Positions 1 to 13,825 of a stretch of DNA of 64,000 bases are shown here, piece after piece. The position numbers were made by a program, and so were the translations under genes. The stretch's first letter is position 1, and every line of letters begins with the position of its first letter. Below the pieces are notes generated by a model that was given only the letters and a program-made list of their open reading frames with translations, ran no database searches and was not told the origin of the DNA. The DNA is taken from the NCBI GenBank assembly GCA_024036415.1, contig JAMWET010000037.1, forward strand, positions 62,001 through 126,000, read 5' to 3'. This DNA is from Prochilodus magdalenae (lineage: Eukaryota; Chordata; Actinopteri; Characiformes; Prochilodontidae).

Positions 1-1152
1 CCAGCACCATTGGCAGACGGCTGCATGATGGAGGACTACATGCACACAGACTGTTAAGACAACTGCCCCTAACACCACGCCGATATTGACAAAGACAATA
101 AAATAACCCCTAATGTCATTCATGTCCATGGTCAATTAACATTTACAGCTTTTAGCTGACACTCTTATCCAGAGCGACTTACGAGGTTAATCATATTACA
201 GGTAGGCCAATGTAGTGTTAGGAGTCTTGCCCAAGGACTCTTATAGGTGTAGCACAGCATAGCCACCCAGACTGGGATTTGAACCCCAGTTTCCCACATG
301 CGGTGTTGGCGCCATGGCGGGTAGTGGTCTTATCCGCTGAGCTACACCAACTATAAATGAGCTATAAATGAACTATAATTTACCAAAATTGAAGAACCAA
401 TTTCCTGCTGTACCTTCATAGAAGGCTGACAAAAAATGTATTTGCTGAGCAATAATCACAACTTCCATATATGGTTAAATTTGCAGTGATTCTCAAAATA
501 CAATCTATTATACAGTGTGACTTTCTCTATGCATACATAATAAATATACAATTAGCAAATAAGTGTTTTGTCAAAAACTGACCTGTAAGCAAAGATGTAC
601 TTTATTTGGAATGTGATTTTCGTCAGTGTTTTGTAAAGCGTGTTTAAAGTTTATATGAAAGAATGTATTTGTGGGTGAAGCATGGAGGGGTCACATCACT
701 TGCGTTTAAGCTCTTTTTATAATATTAAGTATCTAATAACCGTCACTCTCTATGAAAGTTACAGTAGGTCTCTTAAACCCATGTTATCACAGTATTGTAT
801 ATGTATTTCTTTCCAGTGTCATAATATTAGCAGTTCATTATTAGACCTCTGTTTTAGAGCAGTCTTAATAATGTCTGCAAACCTTTTAAACAATTTTAGG
901 CCATGCCAAATGGTTGAGTGCCTCAACATGTGCAGAGGAGAACACAAACTCTGCTGTCATGTGACTCTGCACAGGTCCATTCCAGCACATTGCCCACTGA
1001 GACTTGAACCTTATTAACAGGCGTTGTACTGGGTGTTTAAACTCATTTATACACAACAATTAAGCTGGGAATTATTGCCTTGTGGCCTATATTGTTGTTT
1101 AATGTGTACCCTCTCTTTCTTTTTCTCTCTCTACTCCAGACTGTCTGTTCAG
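1..1152 (+). other. itpr1: itpr1 intron (5' part of gene outside window)
   Basis: Non-coding stretch before the first exon seen. The first recognisable itpr1 exon starts at 1153 with one base left over from the previous codon, so a coding exon for roughly the first 56 residues must lie left of base 1. A tRNA-derived SINE occupies about 140-350; the rest is AT-rich with no feature I can support. The short open frames here have no family resemblance. Confidence 0.75.
140..350 (-). mobile_element. tRNA-derived SINE, fish type
   Basis: Read on the minus strand the element starts with a tRNA-like head: A-box-like TAGCTCAGCGG near 345-335 and B-box-like GGTTCAAATCC near 287-277. It ends with the tail common to many teleost SINEs (a GTCGCTCTGGATAAGAG segment near 180) followed by TGTAAATG. 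A second, more decayed copy in the same orientation is at 49038-49196 and shares the AGGAGTCTTGCCCAAGGACT block. The exact family name is not claimed. Confidence 0.8.
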
Positions 1153-4100
1153 ACTATGTCCCATGAACAGATATTCAGCCCAGAAACAGTTTTGGAAAGC
1201 TGCCAAACCTGGAGGAACCAGCACCACTGACACTGTCTTGCTCAACAAACTGCATGTAAGTGAATGTGTGTATATGTTTGTGTGCTTAGAATGGCATATC
1301 TGATAGTGTATGTCACAGTGGATCTGCCGCCATCCATTTAGTCTGGTAAAGCAGGTCTGGTGAAGAGATATGTATTCCAGGTATTTTTATTAAAATATCT
1401 GAATTAAATAATAAATTGAGTAACAACTGGTAAGGGGAAAAAGTACTTCAGCCAAAATTAACATTTAGCCAGAGACAAAGCTCTGGTGTAAGGTGAAAAA
1501 TCAGTAGCACATAAATATAGCCGCAAGCAGAGCAACATCATGCATGAGGGTAAATGACATACTGTATTAACAAGTTTGTAAGCGTTATTGTGGTGTACTC
1601 GTCTTTCTTCAGTTTGTTTTTACAGCTGTGGCTGACTGATCATCTAATGCTTTATATGTTTGTTGTAAGTGGATGTGTACGCCAAAACTTCCTCACCTCA
1701 CCTGCTTGCCCCATACACTGTTGTGGTGCATGGCTGTGCAACTTTTGAATTTCTTTAATTTGGTGTTAATAGCACATGCTGCGTCTCATTCAAAATGACT
1801 GACATAAAACAGAGATTTGCTGAGCAGGTTTGCCTCCACAGGAGCGTATATTGGGTTTTAGTGGTTTTCTGTATGTTAATTATCTGTGATAATTATTGCA
1901 TATCTGTAATATTTGTGAAATTTTTTTTGTCTGGCTTTTTCTGTATGTTTATTTTGTCCCCCTCATGCACATACTGGACTGGCTAGCTACCCATTTCGAC
2001 ACAGCACTAGAATTTAGTCCCTCGTCACAAAGAAGTCACTTGGAAATGATTTCTTTAGTCCTCTTAAGAGATATATTTGAGGGACTTCATGTGAGGGATT
2101 TGTCATCATGTGTCAGGGCCAAGAACTATTGACTTGTGTTCCTGCTAATGTGTGTATGTGTGTGTGTCCGTGTGGGGGGAAGCTCTGTTTGTTTATAAAA
2201 CGACAGTGGCTTAGAATTTTTAATGACATGACCACTAAAGCAGCTACAGGCCCTTCCAGAAATTGTAGCATGCTCTGGTTTTCTCAAAAACAAGTGCACT
2301 ATTCTGTTGGCTCAATTTTTTAGAATAATTTTCCTTTACTCTCCTTTTAGCATGCTGCTGATCTAGAAAAGAAACAGAATGAATCAGAAAACAAGAAGCT
2401 GCTGGGGACTGTCATTCAATATGGAAATGTCATCCAGGTAAAACTGCCTTCTCAAGCACATACATAAACTAAATAGTACCATACATCATTCACCATGACA
2501 AATGTGTTTGTACACGTGTAGCTGCTCCACCTGAAGAGTAATAAGTATCTGACGGTGAATAAACGATTGCCAGCCCTGCTGGAGAAGAATGCCATGCGTG
2601 TGACTCTGGATGCTGCTGGAAATGAAGGCTCTTGGTTCTACATTCAGCCTTTCTACAAACTGCGCTCCATCGGCGATAGCGTGAGTACTGCACAAGAGTG
2701 GGAGCGTGTTCACTCTAACTTTGTTTTCGGTTGTGTTGATGAAAAATGACTGACATATAACCCTATAGCAGATTTGAAAAAATGCCATTCTGTGTCACTC
2801 TATATTTTTTAAATGTGCCTTTTTCATGAAGCATTAAAACCGACAAGCTAATTAAAAAATGTATGCTCACATGATGCTTAGATAAAATAGCTACGAACGG
2901 GCTCCTAGTGATTGTGTCTAAGCATAAAAAGTTTAAAAAGCACAAAAACACCAAGTCTATACAAAATGGTGAATTAAAGGACTCAGCCAAACTTAAAATT
3001 TAGCAGGTTCAGTAATTATGGTTTTCTTTCAATTACAAACTTGTTACACATTCAGTAGAGCTATAGTGACTCTCTGTTTTGGGTCTGAGATGTAAAATTG
3101 CTGGTCTTTTCTGCAAACTGAACTGTTTATATGTCTTGCTTGCCTGGTGTATGTGTTGCAGGTGGTTATAGGAGATAAGGTAGTGTTAAATCCTGTCAAT
3201 GCTGGCCAACCACTTCATGCTAGCAGCCACCAGCTCGTAGATAACCCGGGATGCAATGAGGTAACACATATGCAACAAGCCACATGTCTTAACATTCAGG
3301 TTCTTTGAACTTCTGCTGACCCTTTTTTCCTCTGGTTTTTATCTTGACAGGTGAACTCTGTCAACTGCAGCACCAGTTGGAAAATTGTTCTGTTCATGAA
3401 ATGGAGTGACAATCAAGAGGTCGTTCTGAAAGGCGTGAGTTGAACTCCCATGAACATTTTCTGCTGTATTTTTATTCAGTTTGTCGTACATTTGGATTTT
3501 CTGCCATATTCAGCTGTAGTCTACATAAAGAGAAAGTCAGAGTTTATGTGTGTGTATGTGTTAGGGGGATGTAGTTCGGTTGTTCCATGCAGAGCAAGAG
3601 AAGTTTCTGACATGTGATGAACATCGGAAGAAGCAGTATGTTTTCCTGCGCACCACAGGACGCCAGTCTGCAACCTCAGCGACCAGCAGCAAAGCACTTT
3701 GGGAGGTGGAGGTCAGTGGGCCTGCTTGAATGTGCGTGTGTGTATGGCACATGGACTTGTTGAGCAGTTGTGGATGTGTTGATATGATTTCCCTGGGAAA
3801 TACAACAGGTGTGTATGTGTTTTGCAGGTTGTGCAGCATGACCCCTGTAGAGGAGGAGCTGGCTACTGGAACAGTCTGTTCAGGTTTAAACACCTAGCGA
3901 CTGGACATTACCTTGCTGCAGAGGTGAAATGTAACCTACAAACAAAGTATTTGAACACATATTAACCCCTTAAACTCTAGGGATCTGAGGGTGGTCTCAC
4001 ATTTTAGTTTCTCTTTGTCATAACCATATAGCTTACTAATTATTTGCATAGGAGATAAATCAGTTAATTTCCCAAGACCAAATATGACTCGTTGCAGGTT

Positions 4101-6762
4101 GCAGTCCATGTTAATCTTTGGAAAATTTAAAGAGCTAAAAGTGATTTTGCTCCAAAACCTCCCAATCCCCTTTTAAGTTTATACATATAATAAAGTGATT
4201 TATTATAGAAGATTTGAAGGGGTTAATATACTAAATAGTAGTTATTTTAAATAAGCTTACCAACTAAAAATGAGTCACCTCTGACTGAAACGTAACTAAT
4301 AGCCTGTAAAACCTTCATGAGCACGAATAATAGCTGCCTTTGGCACGCCTCGCACTTTTTGCCATCATTAACATCTGCTTTGGACCCATTTTCCACAAAT
4401 CGGATAAGACTATCATTGCACTGTACCACTTCTTCTCAACCTATGAATCCCGTCACACACACCCCACACGTATTTATAGCCCAATCATCCTTGTGCAGTG
4501 CCATTTGAAGGAGCCTGAAGTTACTATCACCCTAAACACACATGGTGAATCATTTTTATTCTGGGGAGCTTAGCATTATGATGTTATTTGTGAAAACATG
4601 CAACCTTGAGTGGTCAACTGTTTTTGTACAACAGACCTGAAAAGTAAAGCCAGTAAGTTAAGTAGGCAAATAAGAACCGCTTTGTCAGCATTTCAATACC
4701 TGCCCGACTGACCCCAGTGTTGTTTTCTAGACAACTCTGTACAACACTTCCCAGCCTGTCGCGTTTGTTTCTGACTAATTCCAGTTTATTTAGTTGACCC
4801 ACTGTCAATCTGAACTAAGAGCAGCTACGATTGTTGTAGCCCTGCGGTCACTGCTGCTCTGCTGGAGAATCTGACCAAATGGGCTACAGGTCAAATACTG
4901 TACGTAGTAGAAGTTATCTAATGTTAATTTCTGTTTTTGTATGTGTTAAAGTAGAAACATAGTAATGGTATGCTGGTTAGCTCAAAACAAGTTGATATGC
5001 AGCAACTGGTTCTCAGAGGAATTTTAAAGCACTTAAAAAAAAACAGAAAAACATTATAATTACTTAAAATATGTTGAATATGTGTTCACTGACTCCTTAC
5101 TTTCTTTTCACCAGGTCAACCCAGACTATGAGGAAGAATGCCTCGAGTCACGTTCCTCTGTGAGTGTGCCTCTGTGTGTTTACTGTTGTACCTGCAGTTC
5201 TGAATAATGGAATAATTTATAGTGGAAATTAATAGTTTCACATTACATTAAATGGGATAATGATTCTAGACAGTTGATGTGAGCTGAATTCTTTTCAGTA
5301 AGAAAGCAAATATTACTTAGTGGCAAAAAAAATGATTAGTATGTGTTGTGCAGAATAGCCAATTTGAAGTATGTTCTAGAAATAAACTGTATATGGTCGA
5401 AATTCAGAGTCATTTAACTCTGACTAAGCTATTGTTGTGGTATATTGTAGCTGGACTCTGAACATGAAGCGATACGTGCACGTTCACAGAATCCACAGGA
5501 TAAAGTCATGTACACGCTGGTGTCTGTTCCTGATGGCAATGACATCTCGTCTATCTTTGAGCTGGACCCTACTACTCTGAGAGGGGGTGACTCCCTTGTG
5601 CCCCGGTAGGACATACAGATTACAGATACTGATTGACAAATAAGAGTAGGCTTTTATATAAGGAACATTGTTCTTTACTAATGCAAATCTGCTGCATGTG
5701 GCCTCTGGGTGAATACTCTTATTTGCATATGTCTAATCCAAGTGCAATGTATTTTTGTTTTTTAGGAACTCCTATGTTAGGCTTAGGCACCTATGCACAA
5801 ACACTTGGGTCCATAGCACAAACCACCCCATAGACAAGGAGGAAGAGAAGCCAGTCATGCTTAGAGTAAGTTAGAATGTTTGGGTAACATAATTATTTAC
5901 AGTGTGTCTATAAAAAATATCTTTTTTTCTTTTCCTTTTGCTGTGCATATTAAATTTTTCTTCCATCTTCCTTGCTCTCTCACTCCCTCTCTTAAACACA
6001 CACAGATAGGAACATCTCCTCTGAAGGAGGATAAGGAAGCATTTGCTATCGTCCCAGTGTCCCCAGCAGAGGTCAGAGATTTGGATTTTGCTAATGATGC
6101 CAGTAAAGTTCTGGCCTCCATTGCTGGCAAACTGGAAAAGGGTACCATCACCCAGAATGAAAGGAGGCAGGTCACTTATCTACACATGCGTACTTGCCTG
6201 TGTACTTATTGTCTCTCCACCATTTCCCATCTGTCTATTCTTCTGTTCATTCTTCCCTATACATGAATTAATTTATCTGTACAATCAACTGCACTTTATC
6301 ACGTCTTTAGTCCTTCCAACCTCATTCTGAGACCAGTGTCTGGCATTTCTTTCTTTACTCATTCGTAGGGCAGTGACGAAGCTACTGGAGGACCTGGTGT
6401 ATTTTGTGGTGGATATTCCTAACAGTGGTCAGGATGTGCTGGAGATCACGGTGAACAAACCCAACAGAGAGCGCCAGAAACTAATGAGGGAGCAGAACAT
6501 ACTGAAACAGGCACATACTCCTCTGCCCTACATGCTCTGTTTTTTAAAACCTGTCTGACTTTTTAGTCTAGTGGATCTCTGACTCTTTCTTGTGATTGAT
6601 TAGATCTTTAAGCTGCTTCAAGCTCCTTTTACTGACAGTGGCGATGGCCCAATGTTGAGATTGGAGGAGTTGGCTGACCAGCGCCACGCCCCCTTCCGTC
6701 ACATCTGCAGACTCTGCTACCGTGTTCTGCGCCATTCACAGCAAGACTACCGTAAAAACCAG
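1153..6762 (+). CDS. itpr1: itpr1 exons for suppressor (beta-trefoil) and IP3-binding core
   Basis: Exons: 1153-1255, 2351-2437, 2522-2680, 3162-3260, 3351-3434, 3565-3711, 3828-3923, 5115-5159 (SI), 5451-5605, 5766-5865, 6006-6166, 6369-6510, 6604-6762. The first begins within codon K of the [11 protein letters not shown] segment. IP3-contacting residues known from mammalian structures are present: the RTTGR loop in 3565-3711, the basic helix [13 protein letters not shown] in 6369-6510 and DYRKNQ in 6604-6762. MIR-type repeats run through 2522-5865 ([53 protein letters not shown]). All three ligand-binding clusters are intact, so the receptor should bind IP3. Confidence 0.95.
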
Positions 6763-7210
6763 GTACGGTCATGATTGTCTAATGGTACTCTCATACCACA
6801 TAGCTGGTTGTGCACCAGCAAAAAAGCTTTTACATAGTTACGTGTTGATGTTTTGAGTTCTAAACAAACATACATTTGGCCTGCATATTAGAAAAATGAA
6901 TTAACCTCTTAAAAATGATTACTTTTTGTTTTTGTCACAAGCTAGCTTATTACTTTAAATTCTGGATCCTGCTCAAACTCATAACAGAGCATCCAACATT
7001 TTGCTATACATTTGGCATTTTAGGTTGCTGTAAAATGTATTTTTTTGCAGTTTAATAAACAATATTAACTAAAATAATAACCTGATAATAAATAATGAAA
7101 TGATCTTTTACACACTAATTGAAATACAATAGCATATAGAAGGTGCTGATTGTACAAGCTGATACATTTCATTGTGGCCTGTGTGCACATGCATACCGTT
7201 TTGATAGAGC

Positions 7211-7247
<37 letters not shown>

Positions 7248-7831
7248 TGTTGCACATGAGTAGGAGTACATAGCCAAGCAGTTTAGATTCATGCAGAAGC
7301 AGATTGGCTATGACGTGCTGGCGGAGGATACCATCACAGCCCTCCTGCACAACAACCGCAAACTCCTGGAGAAGCACATCACCGCTGCCGAGATTGACAC
7401 CTTTGTCAGCCTGGTCCGCAAGAACAGAGAGCCTAGGTGCGTGTGATGAAAAGAGATGTGTTACTGTCTCAGATTCCCAAAAACGTCTCACAAAATAAAA
7501 CACACAATGTGGTATATAGTAATAGTTTGAATGACAGAGAGAGAAAGAGAGATTGAATTGTAAACAGAGGAATGATTACATCATTCAAGAGTATCATAGA
7601 ACTGTGGTTTGCTGTATGTAATACTCTGATTTTGCTTGACCCGCATCATGTTTAACATGCCATTGTCTGTGTATTCAGGTTCCTGGACTACTTGTCTGAT
7701 CTGTGTGTATCTATGAACAAATCCATTCCTGTGACTCAGGAGCTCATCTGTAATGCTGTGTTGGATCCAGCCAACGCGGACATTCTTATCGAGACCAAGT
7801 AAGCACAAATCACTGCAGATTGACCATTAGG

Positions 7832-7884
<53 letters not shown>

Positions 7885-10800
7885 ATACATACCACTCTGA
7901 ATGACAACTTTACAAATACTATATAGTACGACAAGTAACTTTACAAATAAGTTAAGACATAGCTAACATTTATCTCGTACAGGGTGACACCACATTCATT
8001 ATGTAAAACTAATAATACTTTCTATGTGTTATATGACATTGTGTGTGTGTGTTTCAGGCTAGTACTATCACGGTTTGAGGTGGCGGGACCAGTGCTTGGG
8101 GAGAGTGCTGAGGATGAAGAGGAAGATGAAGAAGAAGTGTGGTTATTCTGGAAGGACAGCAGTGGTGAGGTAAAGAGCAGAAGCATCAGAGAGCTTGCAC
8201 AGGATGCCAAAGAGGGGCACACTGATGACCAGGAGGTGATCAGTTATTACAGGTACACACAATATATTCAGACAAACATACCAGACGCCCCATACAATAG
8301 GCTCCCACAGACACATATTATAATCCCCACATACAAACCCATGAGCCACTAAGCTCAGCAGTGCACCTTTCTCCTTTGGAGGATGCTACATTCTGATTCT
8401 CTCTGTCAGGTACCAGCTGAATCTATTTGCTCGGATGTGTCTGGACCGACAGTATTTGGCCATCAATAAGATATCAGCTCAGCTCGACGTGGATCTGATT
8501 TTACGCTGTATGTCAGATGAAGATTTGCCATTTGACCTCCGAGCCTCCTTCTGCCGCTTGATGCTGCACATGCATGTGGACCGTGACCCACAGGAACAGG
8601 TCACACCTGTCAAATATGCACGGCTATGGTCTGAAATCCCCTCCCAGATCTCTATTGATGAGTAAGTGACACATTTAACTGCACTTAACAAAGAGCACAG
8701 TGTTAGTACAATTACTGTTTATGTGTGGAATTTAATGTACTGGAAGTAAAAATAAAATGTTGTCTTTGCCAAAATCATGTTTAGGTTTTATGTTTTATTT
8801 TCTTTTTTACAAATAAAAAAAATGTGCACTAAAACCAGCATTTGTTGTATTTCTCTAACCAGTTATGATAATGATGGGACCTCACGTGATGAAGTAAAGG
8901 AGAAATTTTCCCAGACGATGGAGTTTGTGGAGAACTACCTACGGGATGTTGTGTGCCAGAGCTTTCCTTTTTCAGACAAGGAGAAAAATAAACTCACCTT
9001 TGAGGTTTGTCTTCTTATCTATTACTCTTTTCTCATTTTCTAACCTAAGCCACTTGACAGACTGGACATGCTGTGCCTATCTGATGTTCTGCTTTGCCAC
9101 AGAACCTTGTCTTGCACTCTTCCACTATGCTCTTGTGTTATAGGTGGTGAACTTGGCGAGGAACCTGATCTACTTTGGCTTCTATAACTTTAGTGATTTG
9201 CTGAGGCTGACTAAGATCCTGCTGGCCATTTTGGACTGCGTGCATATCAGTACATCCTACCCTGTCAAACTAGACAGAGAGCCTGGCAAAGGTCAGACAC
9301 AGTAAAAGTCAAATGGGCTGTTTTTAATGGTTCAAACCATGAGCATACACTTATAGGACTTTGTTTAGAGCTAAACCTTGTAATGAAAGGGACAGAACAA
9401 TATAAATGATAAAAAGAGCTTCTAAAAGATTTTTCAATGGGAATACACCTAAAGATGAAGTGAAGATCTAGAAATTCAGGACAGTCTGAGCCAAAATCCA
9501 AAAATGCTGATAGTAAATAAAAAATATAAATTAATTTGGATAATAATCTTACATAGGCTACAGTATGTGCCATAAAATGCAATCTCAACAACAGAGAATG
9601 GTTCTTCATCCAAGGCAATGAATCCAATTAGTTTGCCCGTTGTTAATCTTTAGTCATTTCTACTTTTGTTGTAGGGGAGCAACGATTAATTGTCTTAGTT
9701 ACCTAAAATTGATCACTGAAATAGCTGGCAACTAATTTTACTTATCTTGTGTGTTAGCAAACAAAATCCTCTCTTCATTCATGCTCTACACAGTAATTGC
9801 AATTCACTTTTTTAATATTTTAATGAAATAATATAATTACATGCAGCTGTAGATATGCTGCTGCTCAAACTTTCTGAGCACGTCTGGAAAGGAACCAAAC
9901 AGCTGTTTTAATTATCCTTAATTCTCTCATTTTCATTACAATTAAATATATTTCTGAAGTATAAACATTTTGACACCTTGTGGGGCCTTGTTTTTTTTTT
10001 TCTTTTAGTCAAAATGTCACATCAAAAGTAAAATTTCATAATAAAAAGTAATTGCCTGTTTTCTAGTTAATGCCTTGAAACCTTGAAAAACAGTTTTGCC
10101 CATCCCTTAACAATACAGTGAAGTTACTTTAAAATGTATTTTTAAATCATGCTGGGCTCGCAGTACCCTGTACAGTTTTAAGTACTTCCTGCCTAGCAAC
10201 TAATTGTCCAGCCCTTTATTCACTGGATAAGATGTGTTGGGGAAAGAAATAATTAACCAGGTTATTTTTTCCTGTTTTTCTTCCCTTGTCTGTTTGTGCA
10301 GGCAGCAATGTGATGCGCTCTATTCATGGTGTGGGGGAGCTGATGACACAGGTGGTGCTGAGAGGTGGAGGATTCCTGCCTCCCTCATCCCGCACCAACC
10401 CCGACAGAGATTCAGTCAAAGCACAAACAGAACCTCAGAAACAAGATATACTTGTCATGGACACCAAGCTCAAGATAATAGAAATACTGCAGGTATACAG
10501 ATAACAGTGTTAGGGATAACATGGTTCAGAACTCTACAAATTATTGATGATACATCCATCTGTTGGTTAGAAATACAACTGTTGGACCCACCCTGTTGTC
10601 TGATCTTCTGTTACTGCTCTGTTAAATTAGAAAATGGGAATTTATTAATGCATTTCTCTCTAACTATGTATAGTTCATACTCAATGTACGTCTGGATTAC
10701 CGGATATCCTGCCTGCTGAGTATCTTTAAGAGAGAGTTTGATGAGAGTAACTCTCAGGCAGAGCCCTCTATTAACCAAGACTCACACACGAGCGTTCAAG

Positions 10801-13771
10801 GTAAGACTGTGTCTGTGAATATGAGTATTTACGGGTTTATATGAGGATGGGTATGTGTGATGTGAAAAACACTTGTGTTGGTTAGGTGCACTGGACTTTG
10901 AGCACATTGAGGAGCAGGCAGAGGGGATTTTTGGAGGAAGGTGAGATTTATCCGACAATCTTTGTCTAATGAGTCTACATGTATATACGTGCCGATGTAA
11001 TTTTTAAATGCACACTTGTGTTCATGTGCGTGTAGCGAAGAAAACACTCCTTTGGATCTGGATGACCATGGAGGTCGGACGTTTTTAAGAGTTCTTCTCC
11101 ACTTGACCATGCATGACTATCCTCCACTGGTGTCCAGAGCCCTGCACCTGCTTTTTAGGCACTTTAGCCAGCGGCAGGAGGTCCTGCAAGCCTTTAAACA
11201 GGTACCACATCTATTATATGCCTTGATTTAGGCTTAAATTAATTTTTGTACAGTTATTAAATGATTTGGTGGCTACTAAGATCACTTGTTGTCCGTGTTG
11301 TAGAAATTTTGTCTCACATATACTGTTGTGTTATGTAGGTGCAGCTCCTTGTGACCAGTCAGGATGTGGATAACTACAAGCAGATTAAGGCAGATCTGGA
11401 CCAGCTGAGGTCTATTGTAGAAAAGTCTGAGTTGTGGGTCTACAAGAGGCAGGGGTCAGACTCAGGACTCCATACAGGAGAAGGCATCACTACAGAAGGA
11501 CATCACAAGGTCAGTACATAGAGCACAGCTATTAAAACATTTAGAACATTTTTAAACTAAAAGATGTAGGTAATACATATTTGACATTGTGTAGATTGCA
11601 GTGTTAACTAGACTAAATCTATAGGTATTATTGCAGAATTGACTGAAATAACAGTCACTGTATGACTGTCATCTTTGGTATGTGCCCATCAAGCTCAGTT
11701 CCAAACTGTGCACACATCTGAATCTGGATATCATACTAGCAGTGTTTATTAAAAAGGCATTGTAGTGCTGGGTTGTAAATATCAATATACTATATTAATT
11801 TACCTGTATATACAATGACACAGGTTTTATATTATATCAATTTATTAACAATCCGAATCAAATAATTAAATAGAACAAGCGATATGGATGGAATAACCGT
11901 TACCATTTTGGTATAATCCCCATGAAATAGTTGCATTCCTTTTGTCACACTTTATAACCTGAAAATGAACATTAATATATAATATATGGAGTCTTTGAGA
12001 TCAAAATACAGTACTATTTGAATGTTTGCAGAGCGTTATTATTTCGTGAATTTCTTCATAAATATGTTCGGATCTTCATTTAATTGACAGGTGGGATAGA
12101 GGCTGACCCTACTCTATTTAAAAAGAACAACCTGAGTCTTTGTTATTAATATGGTTTTTACTACACACATTTGTTGTTAAATTAGATTTCTGAGGACCTC
12201 AGAACATTATTTGTTGCTCATTAGGCTGAATGAGGCTCCAAAACTATTTCTAACGAGTTTGAACTTCACTTGTTCACTGTCAGAAAGTGTACAAATGGAA
12301 GAAATTCAGTACCATTCTTACCTCTTCCAAAAGTGGTCACCCACCAGAAATGACCTCAAGAGAAAGGTGCATAATTCTCTGGGAGCTCACAAAGAACCCC
12401 AGGGTAACAACTTAGGATCTCCAGGCCTCTCTTACACTGGCTAATGTCAGTGTCCATAAGTCTACCATCAGGCAAACACTGCACAAGAATAGCATGTATG
12501 GAATGATAGCATGGAGAAAGCCACTATGCCTCAGCAATAAACCTTTCTGCATGTTTAAACCTTTCTGAAAACCACCTGAATGTAATGTGGACATATAAGG
12601 CAAAGATGGATCTTCATGGCTTAAATGAAAGATGTCATGTTTGGCAAAATCGAAAAAACTGTATTCCAACATACAGATCTCATCCCAAATGTGAAACTTA
12701 ATGATATTAGGATCATAATTTGGCTCTTTTTTTTGCTGCCGTGTTCATTAGACTGTTTACTTCAGCATCCATTCAGGATTGTATAAGAAAATTCAACACA
12801 AGAATCCATCCATAAATTAAACCTGATGAGTCTTACTGAAACATCCCAATTAAGAGCATGTTACTCTACAAAGACTAGAGCAGAAGAAATGAATGGCCAA
12901 GTCAAAATCCAAACCTTAATCTAATAGAAATGTTGAAGCAGAAACTAAGGTGTGGTGTTTATGAATAAAACAAAACAAACCCAAACATAAAAGATCTGAA
13001 GCAGTTCTCTAAGAAAGGTGTGCCAGGGCGCTTCCAAGTAAATGTGCAGAGCTAACAGTTACAGGAACCATTTAGTTAAAGTCATTGTTGCGCAAAGCAG
13101 TTCCTGAAAACAGAGGTTCACATTTTTCAAACAAAGAAATTTATTGTTATCTTACTTAGCTCAGTAACTGATCAAAAAACACATTACTATATTTTTTGTT
13201 ATTTGTTTTATCTGATTCTTCTTATCAATTATTATTCATTAAATCAAGATGGATAATGCAAATTATGACAGTATAAGTGACAGAAATTTCAAGCAGTATT
13301 GTATATTACAATTCTCTCTGTTTAATGTTTACATAAGTGTTTTGATTTTGAATTTTAAGAGAAAAATAAAAGAAGAATTAAACAAGCAGTGTAAAGTTAG
13401 TAGTAGACACACTAACTTTAGTTAGTAGTAGCACATAGTACCAGTACTCAGGAAGAATTGTGTTATTTTATTTGTAAAATTTTTGTATTACTATACATTG
13501 TATTACTATTCATTTTTTGTTTAATAGAGTGCCTCAATTTCTGATGGGGTAGACAAACCCAAAGTGGAGAGTACCAGCAGCTCCAACTACCGATTTGTGA
13601 AGGAGGTCAGACTGTATGCTTTTGATATAATCATGTGTAAAGAATTTCAGCATTATGAAGGTTCCAATAGACTGACATGTTTTTGTTTTTATGGTGTGTG
13701 TTACTGTGTGTGTGTGTGTGTGTGCGTCCGTGCATGTGTGTGTGTGTGTGTGTGCGTCCGTGCATGTGTGT

Positions 13772-13825
<54 letters not shown>

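Noticed and set aside
4247..4573. Overlapping frames on both strands in the intron before SI
   Set aside because: No family resemblance, no suitable splice sites, and itpr1 needs nothing there.
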